This document shows, in pieces, positions 26,165-34,930 of a stretch of DNA of 64,000 bases. Within the stretch, counting starts at the first letter, position 1. Each line of letters opens with the position of its first letter. The stretch comes from Dasania marina DSM 21967. Lineage in GTDB: Bacteria; Pseudomonadota; Gammaproteobacteria; Pseudomonadales; Dasaniaceae. Below the pieces are notes generated by a model, which did no database searches, was not told where the DNA came from, and saw only the letters and a program-made list of their open reading frames with translations. Location: NCBI RefSeq assembly GCF_000373485.1, contig NZ_KB891586.1:442755-506754 (forward strand). The letters run 5' to 3'. A program made the translations under genes and the position numbers.

Positions 26165-26962
26165 ATGAATATATTATTTTTAACCGGCTCCCATCCTAGG
26201 CACAGCCATATTGCACGCCAATTACATGAAGCAGGCATGTTAAATGCCCTAATCATAGAGCAGCGAGAAGAGCACTTACCCTCACCACCGGCAGACTTAG
26301 CCGATCAGACCGCCAAGCTTTTTAGCCATCATTTTTTACAGCGAGCCAACACAGAAGATAAATTCTTTAGCTCTAAAGAATTCCCTGCGGTAAAAACCTT
26401 AAACGTCAGTATGGATGAACTTAATGGCAACAAAACTGCTGAATTTATCAAACATATTAACCCTGACATCGTCATCAGTTATGGCGTGCACAAACTAGAG
26501 CCACATATACTAGCCTGCGCCAAAGGCGAAAAGTGGAATATTCATGGCGGCCTTTCCCCTTGGTACCGAGGCGCTATCACCCACTTTTGGCCTAGTTATA
26601 TGTTAGAGCCACAAATGACTGGCATGACCGTACACGACTTAAGCCAACAATTAGATGCCGGCTCCGTTATACACCAAAACGCCGCCCCCATGGTGCGTGG
26701 CGACAAACTACACGACATAGCCTGCAGAGCCGTTAGCGATATCGCTTATGAGTTACCCAAAGTCATAGAAAAATTTTACCGTGACAAAACGCTAATCAAA
26801 AAACCACAAACAAGCTCTGGCAAGCTCTGGCTGGCTAGCGATTGGCGGCCCGCTCACTTGCATATGATTTATGATTATTACAACGATCAAATTGTCGATG
26901 CTTTTTTAGATGGTAATTTCCAAATAAAAAACTACGAATTACACAGGCAATTCGCACTTTAA
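26165..26962 (+). CDS. Formyltransferase-family protein (sugar amine N-formylation likely)
   Basis: 265 residues. The core resembles methionyl-tRNA and GAR formyltransferases: INPDIVISYGVHKLEPHIL, then WNIHGGLSPWYRGAITHFWP (the catalytic Asn-x-His and the SLLPxYRG-like loop), then TVHDLSQQLDAGSVIHQ with the catalytic Asp. Such enzymes in glycan loci N-formylate amino-deoxy sugars with 10-formyl-tetrahydrofolate. No PseH-type acetyltransferase is seen, so a formyl group could take its place on the PseC product; that is inference. The stop shares TTAA with the convergent gene. Confidence 0.78.
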   Translation: MNILFLTGSHPRHSHIARQLHEAGMLNALIIEQREEHLPSPPADLADQTAKLFSHHFLQRANTEDKFFSSKEFPAVKTLNVSMDELNGNKTAEFIKHINPDIVISYGVHKLEPHILACAKGEKWNIHGGLSPWYRGAITHFWPSYMLEPQMTGMTVHDLSQQLDAGSVIHQNAAPMVRGDKLHDIACRAVSDIAYELPKVIEKFYRDKTLIKKPQTSSGKLWLASDWRPAHLHMIYDYYNDQIVDAFLDGNFQIKNYELHRQFAL

Positions 26963-28686
26963 TGTTGATCTAACAAGCCAGCAATAATATCAACAGTACG
27001 CTTAACGCCACCACCTATGGTAAAATCGGCCATGGCAGCCACTATTTCTTGCCTAACACTACCTTCCAGTAGTAACCCATTGATTTGCGAAAAGTCCTGC
27101 CTCTTAATCAATAATGCTAGTTTGTTATTAACTACCACATCAATTTCGGCTTGGCTCACCATACCCTCGGGCAACAACACAGCAGACGGCACTTGGGCTG
27201 CCAGCAACTCAAAAAAACTAGCGCCATAAACACTTATCGCCGCATCGCATTGCTCCATTAATGGCTGCAGAGTATCGGGGGATTGTATTAACTGCCAACG
27301 CAACCGCGGCTGTTCGGGCAGCTTGGGCCCTTGCGCATAGGGGCCCTGCACCCACACCACCGTCGTGCCGGCGGTAAGCTGCTCATCCAATAAGCAAGGT
27401 AAAAACTGGCCGTAGTGAAAAGCATCACTCCCCCCCGTTAGCACCAGCAAATTATTCGATTTAATAGTGGCATGATTAGTAGGGCTAGACTGTGAAAAAA
27501 TATACTCTGGGCCAGCATATATATGGGGCAATTTTTCACCGCCATAGGCCAAGGTAGGCACCATGATCGCGTCAAAATATTGCGGCCATTGGTAGAGCTG
27601 ATCTAGACCTAGTAGCTTTATGTTGTTGGCTTTCAACGCAGTTAAAACATGCTGCCACTGCTGCGGCTGAATTAAGCGCTGCGGGAATACATCGACAATA
27701 ACAGCACTAACATCAACATTGCTCAAATGCTCACATAGCGCCGATTCACAACTAAACCATGAAACATGATTAAATCGTAAACTTGGTAAATCCAATTTAT
27801 CACCCAGCACCAAAATCTCTGTGCCCAGGCCCGTCTCTTCTTGTAATCGCTGTGCAATACTAAGCGTACGAGTAAGTTGACCTAAACCTTTTTGGCTAGA
27901 AGCCTCACAAACAAATACAACTTTACCGTATTTTTTATAGCCACTTTTTTGCATAACATGCTGATTGATATTTTTAAAACTTGGGTCGGCAGCCAGCTCT
28001 GCCTTTAACCAAAGTAAGTCCACCAAACTATCCACGGGGTTGCTTGCATACCAACGCTGATAGACTTGATTCATAAATTGATAATCAGCCACCGTATCTA
28101 CCGATATTCTATGCTTAAAACAATAACGCTCATCAACGGTAATAGATCCTACATTCAGAATGTCGCCCCCCGCAACAGCTAGGGCCACATGCTCTCTATG
28201 TAAGGGTGTAATACTATGCTGCACAACTTTTTTCCAGCCTGCATAGCTAAAAGGTAATATGCCCTCATGTATCAAACGATGATGTATGGCAGGGTCTATA
28301 GCTACACCTTCCCAATCCTTATGTGCTGATAAAGTTTGCAGCAAACTATCGGTAAAGTCTGGGTCTACCAGTGGGCAGTCACCACAAACATAAACCATAC
28401 GTTTAGGCTGATAGTGCTCAACCACAGCATCTACTCTGGCCACCAAATCATTAACATCACCTTGATAGGTGAACACCTCTACACCAAATTCTCTAGCCCA
28501 GGAAATTAACGGTTGGTTATAATCATCTGCCGTTGTCGCCAACACTAATAGAGGCTTACTCTTGCAGGCTTGCAGACGCTTAAAAACCTGTTCTATTAAT
28601 GGCCGCCCCGCCAAGGGCAGTAAATGTTTTTGCGGTAGTCTACTGGAATTGAGCCTGGCCCCTACCACAATTAACTCCGTAGTCAT
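26959..28686 (-). CDS. SpsF-like cytidylyltransferase fused to PseG-like domain
   Basis: 575 residues from ATG 28686, which overlaps the upstream stop as ATGA. Residues 1-240 are an SpsF-type nucleotidyltransferase (VVGARLNSSRLPQKHLLPLAGRPLIEQV, VYVCGDCPLVDPDF). Residues about 255-575 resemble PseG, the UDP-sugar hydrolase/GT-B fold (GLGQLTRTLSIAQRL, VIVDVFPQRL, LLVLTGGSDAFHYG, CDAAISVYGASFFELLAAQVPSAVLLP). In pseudaminic acid synthesis PseG and the CMP-transferase act at separate steps; here both activities seem to be on one chain. The first domain is SpsF-like rather than classic PseF, so its sugar may differ. Confidence 0.8.
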   Translation of the reverse strand: MTTELIVVGARLNSSRLPQKHLLPLAGRPLIEQVFKRLQACKSKPLLVLATTADDYNQPLISWAREFGVEVFTYQGDVNDLVARVDAVVEHYQPKRMVYVCGDCPLVDPDFTDSLLQTLSAHKDWEGVAIDPAIHHRLIHEGILPFSYAGWKKVVQHSITPLHREHVALAVAGGDILNVGSITVDERYCFKHRISVDTVADYQFMNQVYQRWYASNPVDSLVDLLWLKAELAADPSFKNINQHVMQKSGYKKYGKVVFVCEASSQKGLGQLTRTLSIAQRLQEETGLGTEILVLGDKLDLPSLRFNHVSWFSCESALCEHLSNVDVSAVIVDVFPQRLIQPQQWQHVLTALKANNIKLLGLDQLYQWPQYFDAIMVPTLAYGGEKLPHIYAGPEYIFSQSSPTNHATIKSNNLLVLTGGSDAFHYGQFLPCLLDEQLTAGTTVVWVQGPYAQGPKLPEQPRLRWQLIQSPDTLQPLMEQCDAAISVYGASFFELLAAQVPSAVLLPEGMVSQAEIDVVVNNKLALLIKRQDFSQINGLLLEGSVRQEIVAAMADFTIGGGVKRTVDIIAGLLDQH

Positions 28687-30623
28687 GGCTCGCCCCGCCA
28701 TGCTTCTAATGAGAAGCTAAAATCTAACAGCTTACCCCCAGCTTGCAGGCTTTCGTCAATTTCTACTAAAGAAAAAAACAAACGCGTCATTCTTTCTTGG
28801 CCTATTTTTTTGTTGTACAACATGGGGATGGCAGCGCAAGACTCTTGAGGCCAGGAAACCTTAACTCCCCGCCCCGGCCAACCAAACCACAACACCCCCT
28901 CTGTTGCCCCTAAGCAGTTATTAGCAGACACCAAGGTTGAAGCGCCTTGGCCATAATCCACATCCTCTGCCAGCACCATCGTTTCCGCATATTCACCGCC
29001 GTGGTGACAAACCACTGTAGTCTGCTCAGGACTCGTATCCAACAAGGTCAACCAGCCTAAACGCAAGCTACCTACGGGACGCTGCCAACCCGAAAAATGA
29101 TAGTGGCAATGTAGTGCGGTGGCGGTAACTTGATAACACTTTACCAAGGGGCCCAACGCTGTTGTTAGGTTCATCTCCAACCACAGGCTATTGGCCTGCT
29201 GGTAAAGGCAAAACTGCACAGGTTGTAAATCCGTTACGCGCTGCCTTTGCGTAGGCAGCTCTACCACGAGGTGATTACTGTAAAAATCGGCCCCCAGCTC
29301 TATGCGAGAAAAATGGCCATGCTCTAAAGTCCCCAAGACCGGCTGTTCTGCCTCAGAGAAAGACAAACTCACCAAACTACCGCCTCTGGATAAATTAATA
29401 ACGGCAGTTAAACCTTGATAATTAACATGTAAAAAATTTCTTTTTTCATCTAAGTAACAACCATGCTCAGCGTATTGATTTTCGCTAATGACTGACTTTT
29501 TTTCGCCTACAGCTTCTGTTATTACCTCAGCTTCCATAGCAGCCACGTCTGCCAATAAAGCCTGATAACGTGTCTCGGTAAGATGGGTACGATAATCACT
29601 AGCCCATAGCCGACACAAATGCTGCCATGATTTTTCATCAGACGAATCTTGCGCCAGTAGCCGTTTGTATTCGGCAAAGCACAGGGTGTTAAGCCATAAA
29701 TCATTTCTACCGGTTATTGCCCAACGGCTTAAATTATATTTACGCTGTTTTTTTACCGCTACCGGGTGGGCGCTATTCACCAATTCAAGCAGCGGCAATG
29801 CCGTCTGGTTATCGGCTAATAGCTGACTAGGTAAGACCCAGCGGTAGCGCTCAGCTAAGGCTTTAAAGGTATGGGATATTAGCGACCACTCTGAGCGTTT
29901 TTTTAATGCCGCCTCCTCACCAAAGCGCCCCGGTCTAAAGTCAAACACCTCGGCATCATTACCATAAATAGGGAAGCATTTTACATCTACATGGTGCGCA
30001 ATCGTATCGTCAACAAAGGCCAAATAATCATCATTAAATAATTGACCATGGGCGACTCTTTGTAATTTCTGGAAAGCAATACTCCAATTCCATAAAACAG
30101 CAATAGCTCTACCACTAGCCGCTTTTGCCTGCACTGGTGAAAACAACCACTGCTCTGGCCACTCGGGGTTTAACGCTCGAGCATTATCCCACTCAACAAC
30201 TACCGCCTTAAAACCACAATCAATATAAATATCTAACAAGCCATTTGATACCGCCTGTTCATTAATATAGGCGATAGAGGGTTGGTAATTTAAAAGCTCA
30301 CGGTACTGTTTTAAACCCAGTAATAAATTTTTGCGGTTAACCGCTGCGGGTACTAAAGGCCCTATGATTTGACTGTCGCCACTGGCCAACAACTCACAAC
30401 GCCCTAGCTCCAACAACTGTTTAAATTTACTAATCCATAAGGGGTCTGCATTAGCGATACATTCTAAGGTGTAGGCCGTTAACTCTAGCGCCAAAGGTAT
30501 TTCGCTTTCTTCAACTAAGCGCAACAACGGCCAATAGCAATGCTGAATAACCTCTTCATGCTGCTTTTCATCTATGGATGAAAATGCCAGATTTAAATGA
30601 AAGATGGCATATAGCGAGGGCAT
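28683..30623 (-). CDS. Glycoside hydrolase family 57-like protein
   Basis: 646 residues. The N-terminal half resembles the GH57 (beta/alpha)7 barrel: FHLNLAFSSIDEK as region 1, LLASGDSQIIGPLVP, YINEQAVSNGLLDIYIDCGFKAVVVEWDN, and a later CFPIYGNDAEVFDFRPGR. The C-terminal half is beta-rich (about 390-640), consistent with a sugar-binding or DUF1926-like sandwich. GH57-like proteins in surface-sugar loci are uncharacterised; hydrolysis or trimming of a lipid-linked or nucleotide-linked glycan is possible. It is the middle gene of a tightly overlapped three-gene leftward unit (TAATG before, ATGA after). Confidence 0.72.
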   Translation of the reverse strand: MPSLYAIFHLNLAFSSIDEKQHEEVIQHCYWPLLRLVEESEIPLALELTAYTLECIANADPLWISKFKQLLELGRCELLASGDSQIIGPLVPAAVNRKNLLLGLKQYRELLNYQPSIAYINEQAVSNGLLDIYIDCGFKAVVVEWDNARALNPEWPEQWLFSPVQAKAASGRAIAVLWNWSIAFQKLQRVAHGQLFNDDYLAFVDDTIAHHVDVKCFPIYGNDAEVFDFRPGRFGEEAALKKRSEWSLISHTFKALAERYRWVLPSQLLADNQTALPLLELVNSAHPVAVKKQRKYNLSRWAITGRNDLWLNTLCFAEYKRLLAQDSSDEKSWQHLCRLWASDYRTHLTETRYQALLADVAAMEAEVITEAVGEKKSVISENQYAEHGCYLDEKRNFLHVNYQGLTAVINLSRGGSLVSLSFSEAEQPVLGTLEHGHFSRIELGADFYSNHLVVELPTQRQRVTDLQPVQFCLYQQANSLWLEMNLTTALGPLVKCYQVTATALHCHYHFSGWQRPVGSLRLGWLTLLDTSPEQTTVVCHHGGEYAETMVLAEDVDYGQGASTLVSANNCLGATEGVLWFGWPGRGVKVSWPQESCAAIPMLYNKKIGQERMTRLFFSLVEIDESLQAGGKLLDFSFSLEAWRGEP

Positions 30624-31840
30624 TAGCTCTCCACCTCAAACGTTATCGCTTGCACCGCACCCTCGACGCGTTGTTTTGCCTGTTGATAATTATCCGCCTC
30701 ACAAATAATAGTTCCTGCTCTCGCACCATGGTTATCAATAGTGGCCTGCATATCACCCACCTGCGCATAAATATCTAACATATTGACATAGGGTAGCTGC
30801 AAAACAGTGTCTACATGTTTAATAGCGGTAATTTTGCCTGCTGGCGGGAAAAAATAACGCACCCCTAGGTATCTTTTATGCTGCTCAGTTAAGCGTTCCC
30901 GGGCTATGGCTTTACCCATACACAAATCAATTAATACACCTACCAAGTCTATGCCATAGGCCATAGGTATATGATGCGTCGCTAAGTAATTACCCGACAA
31001 ACGCCCCGCTAATTCTATAATTTCTGGCCCCTGCTCGGATAACACAATATCGGCCTTAACTGTGCCCCACTGCAAACCTAATGCTAAAGCACCGCGCTCT
31101 ATCAGATCCCGAATTTGTTCTAACAACTCACCCTCAAACCGCGAGGGGATAATACCGCCGTCTTCGACTATATAAGGCTTGGTTGCCTGCATGTTTTCAT
31201 AATTACGGTCTGCATAGGCAACAGCTTGATAACTATCACCCACAAACATACCCTCTACACTCAATTGCGGACCAGCAACAAAGCGTTCCAGTATCAGATA
31301 GCCATTAGCACATGACTGCATCGCGTGAGCAAAAGCCCAGGCTAAATCGCAGCCCGGCTCCAAATACAACACCCCTCTAGAGCCTCTGCCATCACTGGGT
31401 TTTAATATTAGCGGGGCAGGAAACAACTGCTGCACTTGCAGCTCTAATTGCGCCAAGGTTTGTATAGGCCAAAACTCCGGGGTTGCTACCCCCGCCTGTT
31501 GAAAGTCGGCTTTCATATGCAATTTATTGGTTAAGCGCTGCACCCCTGCGCTGGCGGCACAAGGTAAACCCAAAGACTCAGCCACTCGTGCCACGGTATA
31601 GGGCACGTCATTGGCAATAGTCATCACCCCGTTGATTTTATGCGTTTTATCGAATTCGCTAACAACGGCCAAGGTTTGCTCAACATTTCTAGCGCTACAA
31701 ATAAGGGCATGGTCTGCCGCTTTCAAGCCCGGTGCATTGGGGTCTATATCGGTACCCACCACCGTATAACCTTTTTGTTTTGCCAACGCATAGGCTGGCA
31801 CTTGTTCACGGCCAGCGCCGATAATTAAAAGTGTTTCCAT
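30623..31840 (-). CDS. ATP-grasp ligase
   Basis: 405 residues from ATG 31840 (METLLIIGAGREQVP); the 32 codons upstream are unlike the family. Pre-ATP-grasp Rossmann-like start, then PAPLILKPSDGRGSRGV (ATP-binding Lys and glycine loop), YLILERFVAGPQLSVEGMF, and the metal-binding end GPEIIELAGRLSGNYLATH. ATP-grasp enzymes join a carboxylate to an amine or thiol through an acyl-phosphate. In this unit it could attach an amino acid or other acid to an amino sugar, or activate a sugar acid. The substrate is not readable. Confidence 0.82.
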   Translation of the reverse strand: METLLIIGAGREQVPAYALAKQKGYTVVGTDIDPNAPGLKAADHALICSARNVEQTLAVVSEFDKTHKINGVMTIANDVPYTVARVAESLGLPCAASAGVQRLTNKLHMKADFQQAGVATPEFWPIQTLAQLELQVQQLFPAPLILKPSDGRGSRGVLYLEPGCDLAWAFAHAMQSCANGYLILERFVAGPQLSVEGMFVGDSYQAVAYADRNYENMQATKPYIVEDGGIIPSRFEGELLEQIRDLIERGALALGLQWGTVKADIVLSEQGPEIIELAGRLSGNYLATHHIPMAYGIDLVGVLIDLCMGKAIARERLTEQHKRYLGVRYFFPPAGKITAIKHVDTVLQLPYVNMLDIYAQVGDMQATIDNHGARAGTIICEADNYQQAKQRVEGAVQAITFEVES

Positions 31841-32145
31841 TATTCTTAAGGCTCTAGTGACATTAATGTTGCACTGAATAGCGGTTTGCAGTTCATAATA
31901 CACAGAAAAGTTGCTACTATCGACACCGATTATCAAGGCTAACTATTTAAAAAATATGGAGTTTTTATAGCCTTAGCTAAAAATAAATGGCCAAAACTAG
32001 TACCCATACGGCCCTTTGTTTAGACGAATTGATTACATAGATTTAGCTTTCTGCCGATGACTACTCTATCGGCAGCAACGACAAAACATCCATTAAATAG
32101 CTAGCCCTCAACCCGGCAACTTTTAACCCACAAAACGGTGAAAAA
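31841..32145. other. 305-base divergent promoter region with an inverted repeat
   Basis: Lies between the leftward ATP-grasp unit and the rightward DXS-like unit. It holds a perfect inverted repeat CTGCCGAT-N9-ATCGGCAG at 32051-32075 and a looser AAGGCT...AGCCTT pair at about 31935-31971. No gene is seen. No convincing sigma-54 or sigma-28 element was found, so these units may have sigma-70 promoters. Confidence 0.55.
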
Positions 32146-33921
32146 ATGTACAAAGACTACCAGTATCTACAGGAAATCATGACACCGGAACAGGTTAAAG
32201 CCGTTCCATTAACTGAGCTGCCGCAGCTTTGTGATGAATTACGGCAAGAGCTTATCGCCATTATTGCCACTACAGGCGGCCATATAGGCGTCAACCTGGG
32301 TGTTATTGAGCTCACCGTTGCCCTTTATTACAGCTTCGACTTCCCCAACGATGGCTTGGTATGGGATATAGGCCACCAGATTTATATACAAAAAATGCTT
32401 ACTGGCCGGCTGCCCCTGCTAAAAGAGATACGCCAAAATGGTGGCTCGCCCGGCTATGCCTATCGCCCTGAAAGCGAATTTGAGCGCGTTACCTCTAGCC
32501 ATGCCGGCGCATCATTATCATTAGCCTTAGGTGCCAGCATGGCCAACCGGCTAAAGGGTAATACGCAAATGAGCATTGCCGTTACCGGCGATGGCTCTTT
32601 GGTTGAAGGCTCTATACAAGAAGCCTTAAACCATATGGCCGCCGACAAGGGCAGAACCCTATTAATTATTAATGATAATGAAATGGCTTTGGATAAAAAT
32701 TTTGGTGGGCTACATGAACACCTGAAAGCGATTAGCCGCAACCCTGAGAAAAGCAGCAATGTTTTTACCGAATTAGGCCTACAGTACCAAGGCCCTATCG
32801 ATGGCCACGATGTTATTGCCTTGGTGCAGCTGTTTAAACACTACGACAAGGAGCTGGACGCCCCCGCGGTATTACATATAAAAACTATTAAGGGCAAAGG
32901 TCTGGAAAGCATGGCCGATAACAGCCCAGTACGCATACACTGGAACTTCCCTTTTAATACAGAAACCTTAGAGAATACCGAAGGGCCTAAGTCGCCTTCT
33001 CACGCAGGAGCTTTTGCTCAAAGCTTAGGGGAGCTACTAGAACAAGATGACAAGGTTTTTGTGATCACCCCCGCCACCTTACAAAACACCGGTATTTACA
33101 AACTATCGCAGCAATACCCTCAGCGCGTTATTGATGTAGGCATGGCAGAGCAGCACTCCATTACCCTGGGCTGCGGCATGGCACTAGAAGGGATTAAACC
33201 TATTATTTGCTTTGAATCCACCTTTCTACAACGCGTGTATGATCAAATCATTCACGATGCCTGCATATCAAACATCCCCATACTGATGGTCGCTGCCCGC
33301 TCAGGGCACACCGGCCTAGATCATTGCACCCACCACTCACTTTTAGACTTATCTTATTTACGCATAGTGCCCAATTTGCGCGTGCTATACCCTGCCGATC
33401 AAGAAGATTTAAAAGCCTGCTTAAAAAGAGAAGCCGCTAATCTAAACGGGCCCACGCTTATTTTATTCCCCTATGGCGGCACCATTGATGACCCACAGAA
33501 ACCGCTAGAGCTAGATTACCAACTTAGCGAACAAGCCGCTGAAAAGACCCTAATACTCAGCGTAGGTATGCAGCACTTAAATGCGCAAAAAGTGCGGGCC
33601 CAGCTGCAAGCACAAAATATTAACAGCCGACATATTGCCGTTACCTGCCTATCCACTATGGAACCTAAACTTAAAGCGCTGCTGCAACAGGTTGAAACCA
33701 TTATCACCCTGGAAGAAAATATTCTCGATGGCGGCCTAGGCTCTTTTGTTTTTGAAAACATAGAAAATGGCAGCAAGCGCCCCACAATTTTGCGCTATGG
33801 TTTTCCGAAGAAATATATTGAACATGGCACCCGCGATTGGATTTATAAAAAATACCATATAGATGCAGAGAGCATCAGCCTATCCGTTAGTCAACATTTT
33901 GCCCAACAGCAACAAGGTTAA
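32146..33921 (+). CDS. DXS-like thiamine-diphosphate enzyme (transketolase superfamily)
   Basis: 591 residues, slightly shorter than housekeeping DXS (about 620). N-terminal part: TTGGHIGVNLGVIELTVALYYSF, VWDIGHQIYIQKMLTG, then the ThDP motif GDGSLVEGS...NDNEMAL. Pyrimidine-binding part with the catalytic Glu in DVGMAEQHSITLGCGMALEG, and a C-terminal transketolase domain (LEENILDGGLGSFVFENI). It differs from DXS in several fixed loops (GDGS for GDGA, TSSHAGASLSLAL for GHSSTSIS). It is likely a secondary enzyme that makes a 1-deoxy-ketose or adds a C2 unit for the glycan rather than isoprenoid precursor. It starts a two-gene rightward unit. Confidence 0.82.
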   Translation: MYKDYQYLQEIMTPEQVKAVPLTELPQLCDELRQELIAIIATTGGHIGVNLGVIELTVALYYSFDFPNDGLVWDIGHQIYIQKMLTGRLPLLKEIRQNGGSPGYAYRPESEFERVTSSHAGASLSLALGASMANRLKGNTQMSIAVTGDGSLVEGSIQEALNHMAADKGRTLLIINDNEMALDKNFGGLHEHLKAISRNPEKSSNVFTELGLQYQGPIDGHDVIALVQLFKHYDKELDAPAVLHIKTIKGKGLESMADNSPVRIHWNFPFNTETLENTEGPKSPSHAGAFAQSLGELLEQDDKVFVITPATLQNTGIYKLSQQYPQRVIDVGMAEQHSITLGCGMALEGIKPIICFESTFLQRVYDQIIHDACISNIPILMVAARSGHTGLDHCTHHSLLDLSYLRIVPNLRVLYPADQEDLKACLKREAANLNGPTLILFPYGGTIDDPQKPLELDYQLSEQAAEKTLILSVGMQHLNAQKVRAQLQAQNINSRHIAVTCLSTMEPKLKALLQQVETIITLEENILDGGLGSFVFENIENGSKRPTILRYGFPKKYIEHGTRDWIYKKYHIDAESISLSVSQHFAQQQQG

Positions 33922-33925
33922 AATC

Positions 33926-34930
33926 ATGAAAACCCTAGCCGCAAAACTTGTTGCAGCCCATCGCTTTGAAGTAACGGAAGTAGAATTACCTGCACTAAAC
34001 AGCGATCAGGTTTTAATCGATGTCAGCTCCTGTGGCATATGCTCCTCTGAAGTACCTATTTTTGACGGCTCCACCGTAGGCACTCCCGGGGTTTCATTTC
34101 GCTATAAAGAGTACCCCGCTGATTTAGGCCATGAAGTGGTAGGCACAATTATCGACAAAGGCAAACATGTACAAAACTTTGCCCTAGGCGACGTGGTCAC
34201 GGGTTTAACCTATAGTGGCTGCGGCTTTGCCCAGCACTTTATAGAAAACCAGGATATGCTGGTAAAAGTGCCCGACAATTATTTAACACGCTCGCAGTTT
34301 GCTGTAGGCGAACCCTTGATGGCGACCATTAATATTATTAACCAATGCCAGCCACAATACGGCGATAGCGTTTTAGTGGTTGGCGATGGTTTTATGAGCC
34401 AATTACTTATTGCCGCACTAGCAAAGCTACCTTTGGCACAGTTAATTGTGGTGGGTCATCATGAAAACCGGCTAGCCATGGCAAAACGTTTTGGCGCTAC
34501 CGCTGTTATCAACAATAAAACCAGCGATGCTTGGCAACAAGTGATGACACTCACCCAAGACTTAGGCGCAGACATCGCTATAGACTATGCAGGCACCTCC
34601 TCGGCACTGGGCTTGGCCGCCAGCCTCTGTAAGGCTAAAGTGAGAGCCAAGTTAGTATTAGCCGCCGCCTACGATAACAACATGCCTATTACCATAGGTA
34701 ACTACCTGCAAAATCGTGCACCGGTATTAATACCTGCCTACCCCAATCAATCGCAAAACAAGCAATTAGATTTGGAGCGCGCCATGTGGGCATTATCGCA
34801 AGATATTTTCCCTATGGAAGAGCTAATCACTCATCAATATAGCTTGAGCGCAGTAGGACAAGGCTACCAGGAGAGTATTGCCCGATCGGGAGATTTCATT
34901 AAAGGCATAGTGCTACCGCAACAGGTTTAA
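33926..34930 (+). CDS. Zinc-type medium-chain alcohol dehydrogenase
   Basis: 334 residues from ATG 33926, four bases after the DXS-like stop; an earlier start inside that gene is discarded. MDR features: SSCGICSSEVPIFDG with Cys36, the zinc ligand pair GHE at 68-70 (DLGHEVVGTI), GDSVLVVGDGFMSQLLI as the NAD(P) fold, and DIAIDYAGTS. The structural four-Cys zinc lobe is absent. It would oxidise or reduce a hydroxyl of the sugar made by the DXS-like enzyme upstream. The stop shares TTAA with the convergent GT2 gene. Confidence 0.85.
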   Translation: MKTLAAKLVAAHRFEVTEVELPALNSDQVLIDVSSCGICSSEVPIFDGSTVGTPGVSFRYKEYPADLGHEVVGTIIDKGKHVQNFALGDVVTGLTYSGCGFAQHFIENQDMLVKVPDNYLTRSQFAVGEPLMATINIINQCQPQYGDSVLVVGDGFMSQLLIAALAKLPLAQLIVVGHHENRLAMAKRFGATAVINNKTSDAWQQVMTLTQDLGADIAIDYAGTSSALGLAASLCKAKVRAKLVLAAAYDNNMPITIGNYLQNRAPVLIPAYPNQSQNKQLDLERAMWALSQDIFPMEELITHQYSLSAVGQGYQESIARSGDFIKGIVLPQQV

